DNA of 64,000 nt from Diabrotica undecimpunctata. Taxonomy: Eukaryota > Arthropoda > Insecta > Coleoptera > Chrysomelidae. This document shows positions 10,602 to 22,019 of the stretch, piece after piece. The notes below the pieces were generated by a model. The model was not told the origin of the DNA, did not search any database, and was given only the letters and a program-made list of their open reading frames with translations. Location of the stretch: NCBI RefSeq assembly GCF_040954645.1, contig NC_092811.1, forward strand, positions 84,019,063 through 84,083,062. The letters are read 5' to 3'. The position numbers and the translations under genes are program-made. The stretch's first letter is position 1. Each line of letters starts with the position of its first letter.

Positions 10602-11770
10602 GATCATGTTCGTTACACATACTAAATCTTGCCCAACACAGCGAAGACGCATATGAAAAATATCAGACATGAGGAGTGGTATTTGTCAATCTAAATTCTG
10701 CTTACGACACCTTAAATTAAAGCACATTTCTCCAAAATCTATGTGATATCCCCTTAGGTAATAAACTCACTTGTATTATCCGCGTATGCCTACACAACAG
10801 AAAATTTTCCGTATCACTCAATGATAAGAATAGAAGATGAAGATGGAGAACGTAGTAGAACGGTCTCCTTTGGGGTACCGTAATGGCACCTACACTGTAT
10901 AATATTTACACAACCCATACCAGTAAATACTAGGACTTTTATTTTGTAGACGATCCATCTATTGTTGCACAACCAAAAAATTTTGTTGCTGAAGTGGAGA
11001 AAAATCTAAATATCATATCTTAAACACAATAAAAATAGATTATAAATTAATTTTAAGCCAAACCCTGGAAAAAGTCAGGCGGGCTCCTTCAATGTCCCTA
11101 ACAGAGACGCTTTCACAAATTTGAACATATACCTGAACCAATAGTGTCATGAAATCCTTAAACACACTTTGTACTTCACAGAACTTTGTTTAAAACTAAA
11201 TGGAAAACTAGAACCAGAAAAATAATATTCTTCGCGAACTTGTCAGCTAAAAATGGGAAGCACATCCTTCCACTCTTAAAACGTAGACGCTTGAACTCTA
11301 TGCTTCTGCTGCCGAATATACCTTACTTGTATGGGTGATATCAATACATACTTAACACGTAGATTTAACTATAAATTAGTCAGCCAAATTCAGCGGATAT
11401 TAAGACTCACATCCATACATAAGCTCTACAATATCGTAGTTATCAATCCACATAATATCCGAAGATAAGTAGCTAGAGAACAAAAGAAACAAAGTCTAGA
11501 TTCGTAACATCCACTCCACGAATAACAACCCATTTTATGACTAGAATCGAGGAAAAACTAGCTAGACCAACACATCTGCAAGACATACAAAAAAAAATAA
11601 GCTGCTTCTCGCCATCTGAACCCTCGAAAGGAACTTCCTTATGGTAGTTATCTTCCTTAAATCTGCAATGAGGACTCTTGCCTTCAAACACCGGTTAACC
11701 TGTGTGAATCTGGGGTGATACAAGATTCATTACACTTTCTTAGTTGACTTTGCCATTCCAATCGCTCTTT
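10602..11770 (+). pseudogene. LINE-A copy 2, 3' part (RT domain A to C-terminus)
   Basis: Downstream of the LINE-B insertion the frame resumes with NLAQHSEDAYEKYQT, GVVFVNLNSAYDTLN (domain A, D to N) and MAPTLYNIYT (domain B region), then FVDDPSIVAQPKNFVAEVEK where FVDD stands for YADD. Later parts are broken by stops but keep the LARPTHLQDIQ and SLNLQ.GLLPSN-type C-terminal stretches. It shares GTGGTATTTGTCAATCTAAA with copy 1 at 6856. Dead element. Confidence 0.8.
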
Positions 11771-12647
11771 TTTGAAGGGACAAGGTTTATTTATTTGAAC
11801 TAAACATGTAAAGTACAGTCAGTAAGCTATTACTTATATTGATCATTGCAAATTTGACACTAACTACACTTATATTGACTACATATTACCCCTAAATAGG
11901 AGATAAAACATTCAGTATGTAATATGGGTGTAAGTATGTAATATGGGTGAAGTGGTATAATTGTTGTTAGATAAATTAAGCATTCTTCTTTTTTTTGTGC
12001 ACTACTATCCATTTTTACACAAAAATATTTATTTTAGCACTTCAATATTTATTTTGAGATAACTTTCTATCCAGAATTATCTGTAGTACACAGGTAAAAC
12101 AAGAAATAAAATAATAAAAAATCTGTATAAAAGATATAAAACCATGGATAAAATAAAAGAAGTTCTTATCTATCGAATTCTTAAATAAAACGTATGAAGA
12201 CATACTCACGTTAACAAAATACATTAGGAAATTTCCGCATGTGAAAAAAATCCAATTTGGTAACAAAATCCTTTTGTATCTATAAAGCTATTTTTAGAAA
12301 AGCACGTACCTACCAAAAACAGGTAGTTAATAGTATTCATAGCTGTTACACAATGTAATACGTTTCAATGATAACAAAAATAAGGAGTCCATATAAACCG
12401 TTCAGACTATACGCGAGAAGTATACAGCTTAATGGCAGAGTTGCCAAACTATCAGAGCTTACTTAAACCGATATACCTATGGTTCCAATATACAATGAAA
12501 AAGATCTGAACGACCCCTATAAGATATACACGTGAACTAAGCAATATACATTCATGATACAGGGGTACTTAAGGGCTCCACAAAATTTTTAAAAATTATG
12601 AAACTATACATGTTGACGAATCGACAGAGCCAATATTATAGAATGGT
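11771..12647. other. Unassigned A+T-rich stretch
   Basis: No recognisable gene, repeat end or RNA. The short repeated phrase agtatgtaatatgggtg at about 11913-11950 is the only internal repetition noticed. Confidence 0.4.
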
Positions 12648-12697
12648 CAAGTGAGCTCCGTATATCGGTGTCGACTTGACCACGGAGCTCACTTGAA
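12648..12697. repeat. 15-bp perfect inverted repeat (hairpin)
   Basis: tcaagtgagctccgt (12648-12662) and acggagctcacttga (12683-12697) are exact reverse complements around a 20-base loop. It lies 40 bases before the AT microsatellite and the hammerhead locus. Confidence 0.85.
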
Positions 12698-12735
12698 CCT
12701 GAATTTTAACATGGGCAGAGTCCACTTTATGCCGT

Positions 12736-12736
<1 letters not shown>

Positions 12737-12814
<78 letters not shown>

Positions 12815-12815
12815 A

Positions 12816-12899
<84 letters not shown>

Positions 12900-12937
12900 T
12901 ATATTTATATATATATATATATGTATATATATGTATA

Positions 12938-13028
<91 letters not shown>
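12737..13028. repeat. Compound (AT)n microsatellite
   Basis: About 290 bases of AT dinucleotides with scattered ATATGT, ATAAAT and ATTTAT variants. It can be read as long IYIYIY frames in several phases; these are not genes. Confidence 0.95.
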
Positions 13029-13031
<3 letters not shown>

Positions 13032-13065
13032 CTAGGAGGACAAATTCGTTAAACTTCCCGTGCTC

Positions 13066-13142
13066 GAATTTTTATCAATAAAGTATTATGAATTATTTCG
13101 GCCTATCCCAGCCTCATCAGACACTTGGGCTGATACAAATTC
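13066..13142 (-). ncRNA. Type I hammerhead ribozyme
   Basis: On the minus strand all conserved parts of a hammerhead are present in order. CTGATGA is at 13120-13114. Stem II is GGCT/GGCC around the loop GGGATA (13113-13100). GAA (13099-13097) follows. Stem III is short, AT/AT around AATTC (13096-13088). The cleavage triplet is ATA, with A17 at 13087. Stem I inner helix is AAGTGT (13126-13121) with ATACTT (13086-13081), including one G-T pair. Beyond an internal loop GCCC/TAT, an outer helix GAATTTGTATCA with TGATAAAAATTC pairs at 11 of 12 positions. Self-cleavage is predicted between 13087 and 13086. Such minimal type I hammerheads are known from metazoan retrozymes and Penelope-like elements. 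No coding region of such an element adjoins, so the host repeat (about 13029-13300) is unidentified. Confidence 0.85.
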
Positions 13143-13232
13143 AAACTCGGAAAGTCCAACGAATGTCTCCTAAAACTTCACCACCGCAGTGGTTAGCATA
13201 CAGTGACGCCACCTGCTTTGGCAGCTATGAAC

Positions 13233-13258
13233 GGAAACGATATAATAATATCGTTTCC
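13233..13258. repeat. 11-bp perfect inverted repeat
   Basis: ggaaacgatat and atatcgtttcc pair around the loop aata. It lies 90 bases from the hammerhead and may belong to the same non-autonomous element. Confidence 0.75.
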
Positions 13259-13304
13259 TGTCCTCTGGGCTATGCGAAATGTGTAAAAGATTAAATCTTC
13301 TAGC

Positions 13305-13985
13305 AAAAGCTGCTATCGCTTATCGCTAGGTTTACCCATCCAGGTGCGCATTTTTTCATCCTTAGTAAGATGATTTATGAATATTTTTGGTTCCCTCAGT
13401 TTGATCGGTGTTGTATCATCTACTACACAAATTGCGCGATGTAGAATAGATGTCTCGCCTGCACCTGAAAATAAGTTCTTAAATTAGTAATATGTTTTTC
13501 TAGTTGCTCACTTATATCCATAAGTCCTCGTCCTCCTAAATACCGAAGTAATGTCGTTCTTTCTACTGCACTTCAAGCATGGTGTTTTTGTGCCTTTGTG
13601 AGGTGTGCTCGTACTTTTCGCTGAAGATTTTCTATATCCGTTTTTGTCCAATTAACAATACCAAATGAGTAGCTAAGCGCGGAACATGCATAGGTGTTTA
13701 TTGTCTTAAACAAATTTTTACTATTAAGGTGTAAACGAAGCAGCTGTTTTACCCTTCGTATAAACTCAGTAGTTATCTCAGTTTTTATTTTCTTCCCGTC
13801 AATCTTCCGCGCTTCCTCTATTCTGGGGTATTTATACATATCATTTTCACCCATGGCCTCAATGTTCTGGCCGTTTTGCATATCGAATCCACCGGGCTGA
13901 ACCTTTCCTTTGATTACATTTTTTGTTTGAAATTTTCTGTTTTCAGCATCTGATCCGGGTGGCTTTGAGTGAAAGCCAATCTTCT
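13305..13985 (-). pseudogene. Non-LTR retrotransposon RT C-terminal fragment (annotated R2-like in many genomes)
   Basis: Minus-strand reading gives KGKVQPGGFDMQNGQNIEAM, an ENDMYKY segment, KTEITTEFIRRVKQLLR, LNSKNLFKTINTYACS, ALSYSFGIVNWTKTDIENLQ and RKVRAHLTKAQKHH. After one stop it continues with RYLGGRGLMDI and ITNLRTYF. This string of motifs is the thumb/C-terminal region of a family often labelled type-1 retrotransposable element R2; I do not assign a clade. The catalytic RT domain is absent, because the RTE copy that follows on the minus strand abuts it at about 13990. Confidence 0.75.
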
Positions 13986-13989
13986 TTTT

Positions 13990-16265
13990 CTTGTGCCACA
14001 CCTATCGGAGATTGGAAATCATCAAGGCTATCCTGACCTTGTTTAAGCTGACCTAAAGAGTTCATTAGTGGTACAGCTAAACCACTCTCTAAAATTACGC
14101 AACCATGACATTTTTTTACGGCCTGGATTCCGTTTTCCTTCTAATTTTCCTTGCATTATATTTTGAAGTAATGCATATTTGAGTCCTCTCATTAAGTGAC
14201 CCAAATATTCGTTTGATCGTTGAAAAAATTTCTGGGTCTTTTCCTATCCTTCGCATTACTTCAAAGTTTATGACTCTTTCAACCCAACTTATCTTCATTC
14301 GATGGTAGCACCACATCTCGAAACATTCAATATTTTTTAGTTTGAGAGTCCAGGCCTCTACACCGTATAATAGCGTATTAAATACATAGCCCCTTAGCAT
14401 TCTTAATCGTAGAGGGATGCTTATATATCTGTTGCAGACGAATTTCTTCATCTTTATGAAGGTAGCCCTGGCAATTTCAATACGTCTTTGTATTTCATTG
14501 TTTTGGTCTCCAGTTTCGTTTATTGAAGTCCCCAAGTATTTGTAACTTAATACTTTTTCAATTTGAATGCCGTTTATACTAATATGTGATGGTTGTGTCA
14601 TGTTCTTACTAAACACCATATACATATATATACATATATACATATATACCATATGTATATATTTTGATATTGGTGTCGTCTGGGTATCGAATATTATTTA
14701 CAACCTCTCCATTGATAACGATTCCTTCGTTTGCTTGCAAAAGGGTTTCCTGGCAGATGCTTTCACTATAAACATTAAATAGCAGCGGTGACAAAATGTA
14801 TCCCTGTCGTACTCCTCTACGTATTTCTATTGGTTGTGATATCTCATTTTCTATTTTGATGTAAGCTTTCTGATTCCAATATAGATTAAGAATTATTCGC
14901 AGATCTTTATTATCTATGTTCTTTCTTTCAAGAATGTCTCTTAGCTTATCATGGCGTACTCTGTCAAACGCTTTTTCAAAATCGATAAAACTAGCATGTA
15001 CTTCCTGATTTACGTCTAGGCATCTTTGTGTAAGAACATTTAAACCGAAGAGAGCTTCTCGAGTACCTAGTCCCTTTCTGAACCCCATCTGTGTATCACT
15101 AATATCTGAATCCAACTTTTGATAAACTAGGTTGTGGATGACTTTTAGAAATATCTTTAGTAGATGGCTCATTAAAGATATTGTTCGATGTTCTGAACAT
15201 TCTTTTGCATTGGATTTCTTTGGCAGTGTAACGAATGTAGACAACAGCCACTCTTGAGGTATAATACCAGTTTTGTATATTGTGTTAAATAAGTGCAATA
15301 TTATACCTATTGAGTCATCATTCAAGAGCTTTAGCAATTCAGTAGGAATCTCATCAGGTCCATTTGCCTTTCCAGTTTTGGAATTTCTAAGTGCCACTTC
15401 TGCTTTACATTTTAGGATTTCAGGTCCCGTTTCACCATTTACCTGAACAATGTTATTTATGTTGTCCTCAAACAATTCTCTTATGTATTCAGTCCATCTA
15501 TTAATTTTCTCTGTTAAATTTATAATTATCTTTCCGTCTTTGTTCTTAAGCAAACTTATTTCATGTCTTCTTTGAGCTCCTATAATTTCTTTTACTTTTT
15601 TATGTACATTGAATGTGTCATATTTTCTTTCATAGTTTTCCATTTCTACACATTGTTCTTCAATCCATAATTTTTTGGCCATCTTTTTTCTTTGCTTTAT
15701 GTTCTTATCAACCTCTCTGTATTTTTGTGCATTATTCTTCATTTTACGTCTTTTATCCATTAGTTCTAGTATGTCTGGTGTCATCCATACTTTGTGTTTC
15801 TTTGCAGATCTGGTTAGGTGTTTCTTTCTCGTAGTTCTTATTGTAGTGTTTATATACTTAAGTTGTTCATCTGTGTTCTGCGGATTTGACTTTCTGCTAT
15901 TCTCGGGCTGGTGTTTATTTCTTCTTGCACTGTTTGTCGTAGGTGTTCACTTTTTAACTGGCTTAAGTTTAACGCTGGGATGATTGTTTTTCTTATTTTC
16001 TTTGGTCTAGCTTCTATCACAGATACTATTGGATTATGATCCGAACCGATGTCAGCCCCAGGATAAGTTTTAGTAGAGTTCACGGCATTACGGTATCTTT
16101 TTGTCACCATTATGTAATGTATTTGGTTTCTGATTACTTTTTCTTGAGTGTGTTAAGGTGACGTCCACGTATACAGTCGCCTTGGGGGTAATTTAAAGAA
16201 TGTATTAGTTATTATTAAATCTTTACTTTGACAAAACTGAACTAAACGGTCAATAGCTTCTGAAA
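13990..16265 (-). pseudogene. RTE-type LINE (EN end, RT, C-terminus), interrupted
   Basis: Minus-strand order: endonuclease end (KLPPRRLYTWTSP near 16150-16200, then YPGADIGSDHNPI near 16020-16070), linker, and an RT frame of 391 codons (15784-14609). The RT has KANGPDEIPTELL, LPKKSN, FRKGLGTREAL, SFIDFEKAFDRV (domain A), RRGVRQGYILSPLLFNVYSE (domain B) and YPDDTNIKI where YADD is expected. The stretch after YPDD is replaced by an AT-rich microsatellite (14625-14662). A second frame (14620-14116) then gives YLGTSINETGDQ, YGVEAWTLKLKN and FEMWCYHRMKISWVERV, and the end shows KMSWLRNFREWF. The 3' end has a decayed GAAGAA tail near 13990. It is 5'-truncated and dead: the A of YADD is P and sequence after it is lost. 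Confidence 0.85.
14625..14662. repeat. AT-rich microsatellite inside an RT gene
   Basis: Imperfect ATATAC/ATATGT units occupy the place of the 30 or so codons that normally link YADD to the thumb region in this RTE family. Confidence 0.8.
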
Positions 16266-16600
16266 CTGAACTGAAAAACTAACAACTACCACTAATGACT
16301 AACTGACTAACTGAAAGCCAATAGTGGAAATCAATTACTTCGCGTATCGAATGATCCTGAAAGTACCATGTTACCAGTTGCACTTTTTCTTAGACGGTAT
16401 ACAACGTAATAGGCATTTTAATAATTATTTGTTCTTCTTCTTCTTATTCTTTTTTTGGGCTATGTTCTAGACAATTTACCCAGTTTACTTCGAGGGTAGA
16501 CACTTTTTGTCTTGCTTCAGCAATCAGTGTCTACCTACACTTATATTCTTCCTTTGTTTGTTTTAGTTTATTCTACATGTATACTTGTGCTGGTTTTTTT
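16266..16600. other. Unassigned stretch between two LINEs
   Basis: Contains a short CTT-rich run (about 16436-16452), possibly the (GAA)n tail of a lost minus-strand element, and otherwise nothing recognisable. Confidence 0.35.
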
Positions 16601-16748
16601 TCTTCACAGGCTAAAATATTAGTAATATAACACAACAAAGGTATAAACTTTTCTCGCTCGGGGGTAGCGTCCAAGCTTTGCACACACCAGAAATGCTACC
16701 AACGGATAAGGTAGAAGCACCCAGGACTGAAAGAAGGAATATCATAGT

Positions 16749-19700
16749 TTATAATTTAATATTAAAGGTAGAAATAAAGTTGCATAAGGTGTTGATTGTA
16801 TTTTCATTAATATTTGTGAGAATTGTACAAATATTTATGGGGGTGGGAAGTTTAGTTTTAGCTAATTCGGCATACAAGTCAAAGTGTGGGTTTTGATTTA
16901 AGTGACATTCTAATAAAATATGGTTTAAGCCTCCCACTTGGCCACATTCGCAATAAGGATCATCTTTGACTCCAATTCTGAATAGATGAAGAGGGGATGA
17001 GCAATGGCCCGTTCTCATACGGATGATTGTAGTTAAATGTCTCCTACTGATATATGCGAATTTATTGAACCATGGTAGTGTGTGGATTCGTTTATTAATT
17101 TTGGCATAGATTGAATTGCTTGTGCCATATCCTTCATACCATTCTGCTGCCCAATTAGACCAAATCTCTCTTTTCAAGTAGGGTGTGAAATTTGAAAACT
17201 CTAGCTTGATATTCATGGGAATATTCAGGGAACGACCTATATTGGCAAGTTGGTCGGCCTTGTAGTTTCCAGTGATACCAGTGTGTCCTGGGATCCATGC
17301 TAGTAAGATTTTGATATTATTGTTCCTTGCTAGGATAATTCCTCTTTTCGTTAAATACGATATATGTTCTGTGTCTTTAGAAAACCCTGTTTTTTTAATT
17401 TTTTGTAGTGCACTTTTGGAGTCAGAAAAGATAATGGCTTCTGTGATATTTTGTTCCCGTATAATTTGGACTGCATGATTGATCGCAGTAACCTCTGCTG
17501 TACATATTTGGGTATGATTGGGTAGTTTAGATGAAAATGAATAGTTTATATCTGGGGAAAAAACACCAAATCCCGCATTTCCCATTGTGTCCGTTGAGCC
17601 ATCTGTAAAGAATTTTTTGTATGAATGGAATTTTTTAACTAAGTTCACAAAATTCATAAGATTGAATTCATTTTTTGTAATATTTTCATTCAGAATTCCT
17701 AATGGTTGAAGTTGTAGTTCCAAGTCATATTCATGGCAAGGTAGAAGTTTACTGGAATATAGGTTCTGCAAATAAGGTTGGATTTTTCTGATAGTTGCTA
17801 TCAATATGGGTTTTTCCTTATTTCTCCAGTATTTATTGTCCATATTACAAAGTGCTTCTAATTCAATGATTGATTGAATGACAGGGTTGTTTTTAATGCT
17901 TAGGTTTTTTAGCAAAAATTTTGTGGTGAGCCATTCTCTTCTGTATTTTAATGGCAGTTCTCCAGATTCTGATAACAAGGCTTGGATTGGAGTTGACTTC
18001 ATGCATCCTGTGATAATCCGAATACTTTGGTAGTGCATCTGATCTAGTTTCTTCAATATATATTTAGGGCACGTAGATAGGAATTGACGCCCATAGTTTA
18101 AATGACTTAGGATAAGTGCTTCATGGATCAGTTTTAATATTTTTGGGTCACTGCCCCACCATGTTCCACACAAGGCACGCATTACATTCAGTTCTTTACC
18201 TATTTTGACTTCCAGCTGGTTAATGTGTGCCTTCCATTTAAGGTTCTTCTGTAAAACCATTCCTAGGTATTTAATTTTATCTACCCACTCTATATGTTGA
18301 CTCTTATAACTGATATTTCCAGGCATTATTTTGGTATTACCCCTTGTAAACAAGATAGCTTTAGATTTGCCCACAGAGATGTTCAAATTATGATTGTCCA
18401 GCCAGGCTTCAAGATTGACTAAATATTTGTTTAATTTTGATCATATTTTTAACATTCACTCCCTTGACTAGAATTACAAAATCGTCAGCATACTGTATGA
18501 CTTTAGCATTTTTGGGGAACATTTCGTGTATTGAGTAGGTATATATGTTAAATAGCATTGGACTTAATGGTGATCCTTGTGTGAGTCCAGTGCTAGTGGT
18601 ATTTGGGCCATGTACTAACCCAGAGTTATCTTTGACAAACAGTTCTCTGCATTTTAAAAAGTCATATATGAGGTTAGCTAAATCATGTGGTATATCCAAA
18701 TGTATTAATGTAGAGTACAGTTTGTCAATATTAACATTATCATATGCTGAATGGATATCCAAGAATATTCCTATTGTACATTCATTATTACTAAATGATT
18801 TTTGGATTTCAGATGTCAAAAAGGATAGACATTCAAAACATCCTTTACCCCTTCTAAAACCTAGCTGCAATGGTCTGAGGATTCCCTTATTTTCTATACG
18901 CCATTCCAACCTATTTTTGATCATTGATTCTAAAACTTTACCTACACAAGAGGTGAGGGCAATAGGCCTATAGTTAGTTGCAGTGAGTTTATCTTTCATA
19001 GGTTTTAGGATTGGAATTATTAATGACTGTTTCCATTCAATCGGAATGGTCCCTGTACTTAAGCATTTGTTAAAAATTTGTAATAATAGTAATGATCCTG
19101 AATGAGGTAGAGTATGAAATTAAGTCAAGTCCCGTAGCAGATTCCTTTTTAGAATTGATTATGAATTTGTATTCATTAAAGGTAAAAGGGGAACTTGTAT
19201 TGCTAGTTTGTATACTTTGTTGATGTAAATGTATACTGGGAGGAGCCAAGGAATTCAGTATCTCTTGTGCCATATTAGGATCAGGAAGGGAGTTAATTGG
19301 GCTATTACCATATCCAGCTATTTTCCTAACTTTATCCCATATTGTCTTGATTGGCGAGTTTCTATTAAGGCCTTCTGCAAATTTCCTAAAATTATTCTTT
19401 CTTTTTTTCTTTAAGGAACCTTCTAGCTATAGCACATTTGTTTTTTACTATTAAATAATTTTGTAAGTTGGGTGTTGATTGGAATTGCTTTCTTGCCTTG
19501 ATTCTGTCTTTAATGACTTCAGCGCAAGATTCGTCCCACCATGGGATATGATACTGTTTATTAACATTTGATTTGTGCAATGGGATGGACAACTGTGCAG
19601 CTTCATTTATTAGATCTGCAAATGATCGGTAGTTCTCCCCTGGAAATGATGTAAATGATGACTCTAATACTGAGGTATATTGGTTCCAATTAGCTTTTTT

Positions 19701-20462
19701 GAAGTTTCTGTTATTCCTTGGTGGCATGTGGATGGTAATGTTTTGGACACCAATTTTGCACATTGTGGGTAGGTGATCACTAAATCCTAGGTCAGGAATT
19801 ATTTGCCATGATGATCTGGTAGCAATATTCTTAGATGTTATTGTTAGATCCACAGCTGATGATCTTTTTGGAGGTGGTGCTATTCTGGTATATGAACCAT
19901 CATTTAAAAAAACTAGTTCCAGCTCATCTAATATTTGGAAGATGTTTCTCCCATTGGAATTATTACAAGGGCTACCCCAAGCCTCATGCTTGGCGTTCAG
20001 GTCTCCCATTATTATTACTGGTTTGTTGATTTCCTGGATCAGTTTTATCCATTTTTGTTTAGATATGGTATTTGCATTAGGGAAATAGGCATTAAGTAGG
20101 TTAATTTGGAATTTAGGTAGGAAGATTGCTTGCAGTTGAGAGTTGTTATTAAATTTATTACATACAGATATTTCATAAAATTCTACTTCATTCCTAATAA
20201 GGATGGCTATACCACCATATGAATCATCTCTATCATCTCTAATTACTTGATAGCCCTTGCATCTGATTATATGGTTATTATTTAACCATGTTTCATTTAG
20301 CAATAATATGTCAGGATTGTATTCTTTGATAATTATTTTTAAGTTATCCACATTAGCATTATATGATCTCATATTCCATTGTATTATAGTCAAAGGAGTG
20401 AAAGCTTTATTTTTTATTTTTATTTTGGGCTTAGTATTCTGAAGCATCAGATACTGTCCCAT
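16749..20462 (-). pseudogene. I-like ORF2: endonuclease, reverse transcriptase, RNase H
   Basis: Starts at ATG 20462 (MGQYLMLQ). The APE endonuclease shows IIQWNMRS, LLLNETWL, VIIMGDLNAKHEAWGS and LGFSDHLPT. RT shows TNYRPIALTSCVGKVLE, LGFRRGKGC, GIFLDIHSAYDNVN (domain A), TGLTQGSPLSPMLFNIYT (B) and VIQYADDFVILV (C, intact). The thumb has YLGMVLQKNLKWKAHI. RNase H follows with KKFFTDGS, TAEVTAI, IIFSDSKSAL and WIPGHTGITGNYKAD, giving D-E-D-D. The end has CECGQVGGLNHILLEC, a Cys/His motif. Three frameshifts break it: in an A-run near 19400, near 19115 between linker and RT, and near 18425 after domain C. All catalytic residues seen are intact. Confidence 0.9.
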
Positions 20463-21785
20463 CTTCCATTAACTCATAGGTTATGTTATTTGTTGAGCTG
20501 CTTTTAATTGTTTTATATTGTGATACATTAGATGAGTTAGGGTATAAGTTTCTTAGCAAGTTGTTTACAAAAGATAGTACCATCTCTTTATGTTGTGTGG
20601 TGGTAGTAATGACATTGCATGGGAGATTCCATGTTCAGTTTCCTTATTTGCACTGTAACCTTTTGATGTTGATGGCATTGATTGAGAATTTGTTGCCCAG
20701 TTCAATCTTCCCTCCGGATTAATTAATTGAGCACTATGTTGTTTTTTGTCATATCCTGTCATGTTTGGTTTCCTTCTTTTGGTGGGTTGAGATTTGACGA
20801 TTTGGTTATATTTTGGTATACTTGTGTCATTCTTTATGGCTTCTATTCTTCTTTCTGTGATATCTATTATATTATTAGGCTTGGATTCTGTATGCAAGAC
20901 AGGAAAATTCTCTTCGTTCAAAGAGTATTCCCTGTTTTCATTTTTTGGTATTTGCATGTTTGCTTCATAATATGAAATGTTAGAGAAAGACATTAGGGCT
21001 TTTATTTCTTTTTGCCGTTGGAATTCTTTACATTTTTTATCTTTAGAGATATGATCATGATTGTTACAGTGTATGCAGTATGTTTCACAATTCGAGGCTT
21101 CCCCGTGTTGGTTTTTCCCACAGTTCTGGCATTTTGGGTTCCCTCTGCATTGATTATTACTGTGACCATATAACAGGCAGTTTCCACACATTAGGACTGG
21201 GCTGACATATGGAATAACCCTCATGGGTAATCCATACACAAGCACCTCCCTGGGCAGTGCTTTTCCTGTAAATGTTACGCATATGGTGGTTGTTGGTACA
21301 TAGTTTTGTTCTTTTCCCTCTTCGATAATTCTCCTATTTAGTCTTTTTATGTCAATTACTTTACAGTATACTAATTTTGTTTCGATTGCATTTTTAATTT
21401 CTACTTCAGATATTTCTTTACATATGTTCCTTATTATACCCTTACATGTGACATTGTGATTTGGGATAAAGACATCATATTGTAAACTTTCCCATCTCTT
21501 ATCATTCACAAATAGATTTGCCGATTTAAAATCTTTAAAAACAACACCTAACCGGTTTTTCCCTTTACGGTTAAATTTAATAATTTGCTGTAGGTTTAGG
21601 TTAAATATTGTTTTAGCAATACTTAAGATGTGAAAATTCCCTATATTTTTGTCTTTTCCCTGTACATATACTTCGAAAGGACCGGAATCATATATATTAT
21701 ATTGGTTATTAATTTTTTTTCCACTTAAATCAGGCGGGGGGTCAGGAGGTTTATCAGGATCGAGGTTAGTGTTAGTGGTCTCCAT
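20431..21785 (-). pseudogene. I-like ORF1, gag-type with three CCHC zinc knuckles
   Basis: Start ATG at 21785 (METTNTNLDPDKPPDPPP). A proline-rich N-terminus is followed by an RNA-binding-like fold and then knuckles CGNCLLYGHSNNQC, CQNCGKNQHGEASNC and CIHCNNHDHISKDKKC around residues 195-260. ORF1 proteins of this type bind element RNA in RNP particles. The open frame runs 406 codons to 20565, but its last residues look out of frame. In the neighbouring frame the sequence stays open as EMVLSFVNNLLRNLYPNSS to SDASEY and stops at 20431, overlapping the ORF2 ATG by 32 bases, as expected for the intact element. I infer one indel near 20630. Confidence 0.8.
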
Positions 21786-22019
21786 TTTCGGCTGGAGGAA
21801 CCGTGTCGTGTATTTTATTACTATTAAGTATGTATGCGGTAGGATCGGGTTACAAACAAAGGATTATTAGTAATAGCCTTATTATCTATAAATACCTTGA
21901 GTTTTTCTGCAATAGACGTTATCCCTGTTTTCATATAATTATTTGTTTATTCTTTCAGAACTTCGTTTGAAATTTTAATGTCAATGTGACAATTACGACA
22001 ATTTTTAAATTCGTACCTA

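Larger units (their letters stand above)
16600..21870 (-). mobile_element. I-like non-LTR retrotransposon, nearly full length
   Basis: A two-ORF element on the minus strand. ORF1 (gag-like, CCHC) overlaps the start of ORF2 (APE endonuclease, RT, RNase H, C-terminal Cys/His). Presence of RNase H plus a three-knuckle ORF1 is the I-group architecture. Only four frameshifts separate it from open frames, so it decayed fairly recently. The 5' untranslated part upstream of the ORF1 ATG (21785) seems short. The 3' part after the ORF2 stop is about 100-150 bases, ending near an A-rich run read from about 16610. Target duplications were not found. Confidence 0.85.

Noticed and set aside
12737..13028. 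CRISPR-like regular repetition
   Set aside because: Simple dinucleotide repeat; no spacers and the context is eukaryotic.
12806..13081. Long IYIYIY open frames
   Set aside because: They are AT microsatellite read in a periodic phase; the same holds at 30457-30702, 31391-31679 and 33147-33463.
15613..15983. Two overlapping plus-strand frames rich in F and L
   Set aside because: Antisense shadows of the RTE-type RT linker.
18545..18973. 142-codon plus-strand frame
   Set aside because: It is antisense to the I-like reverse transcriptase.
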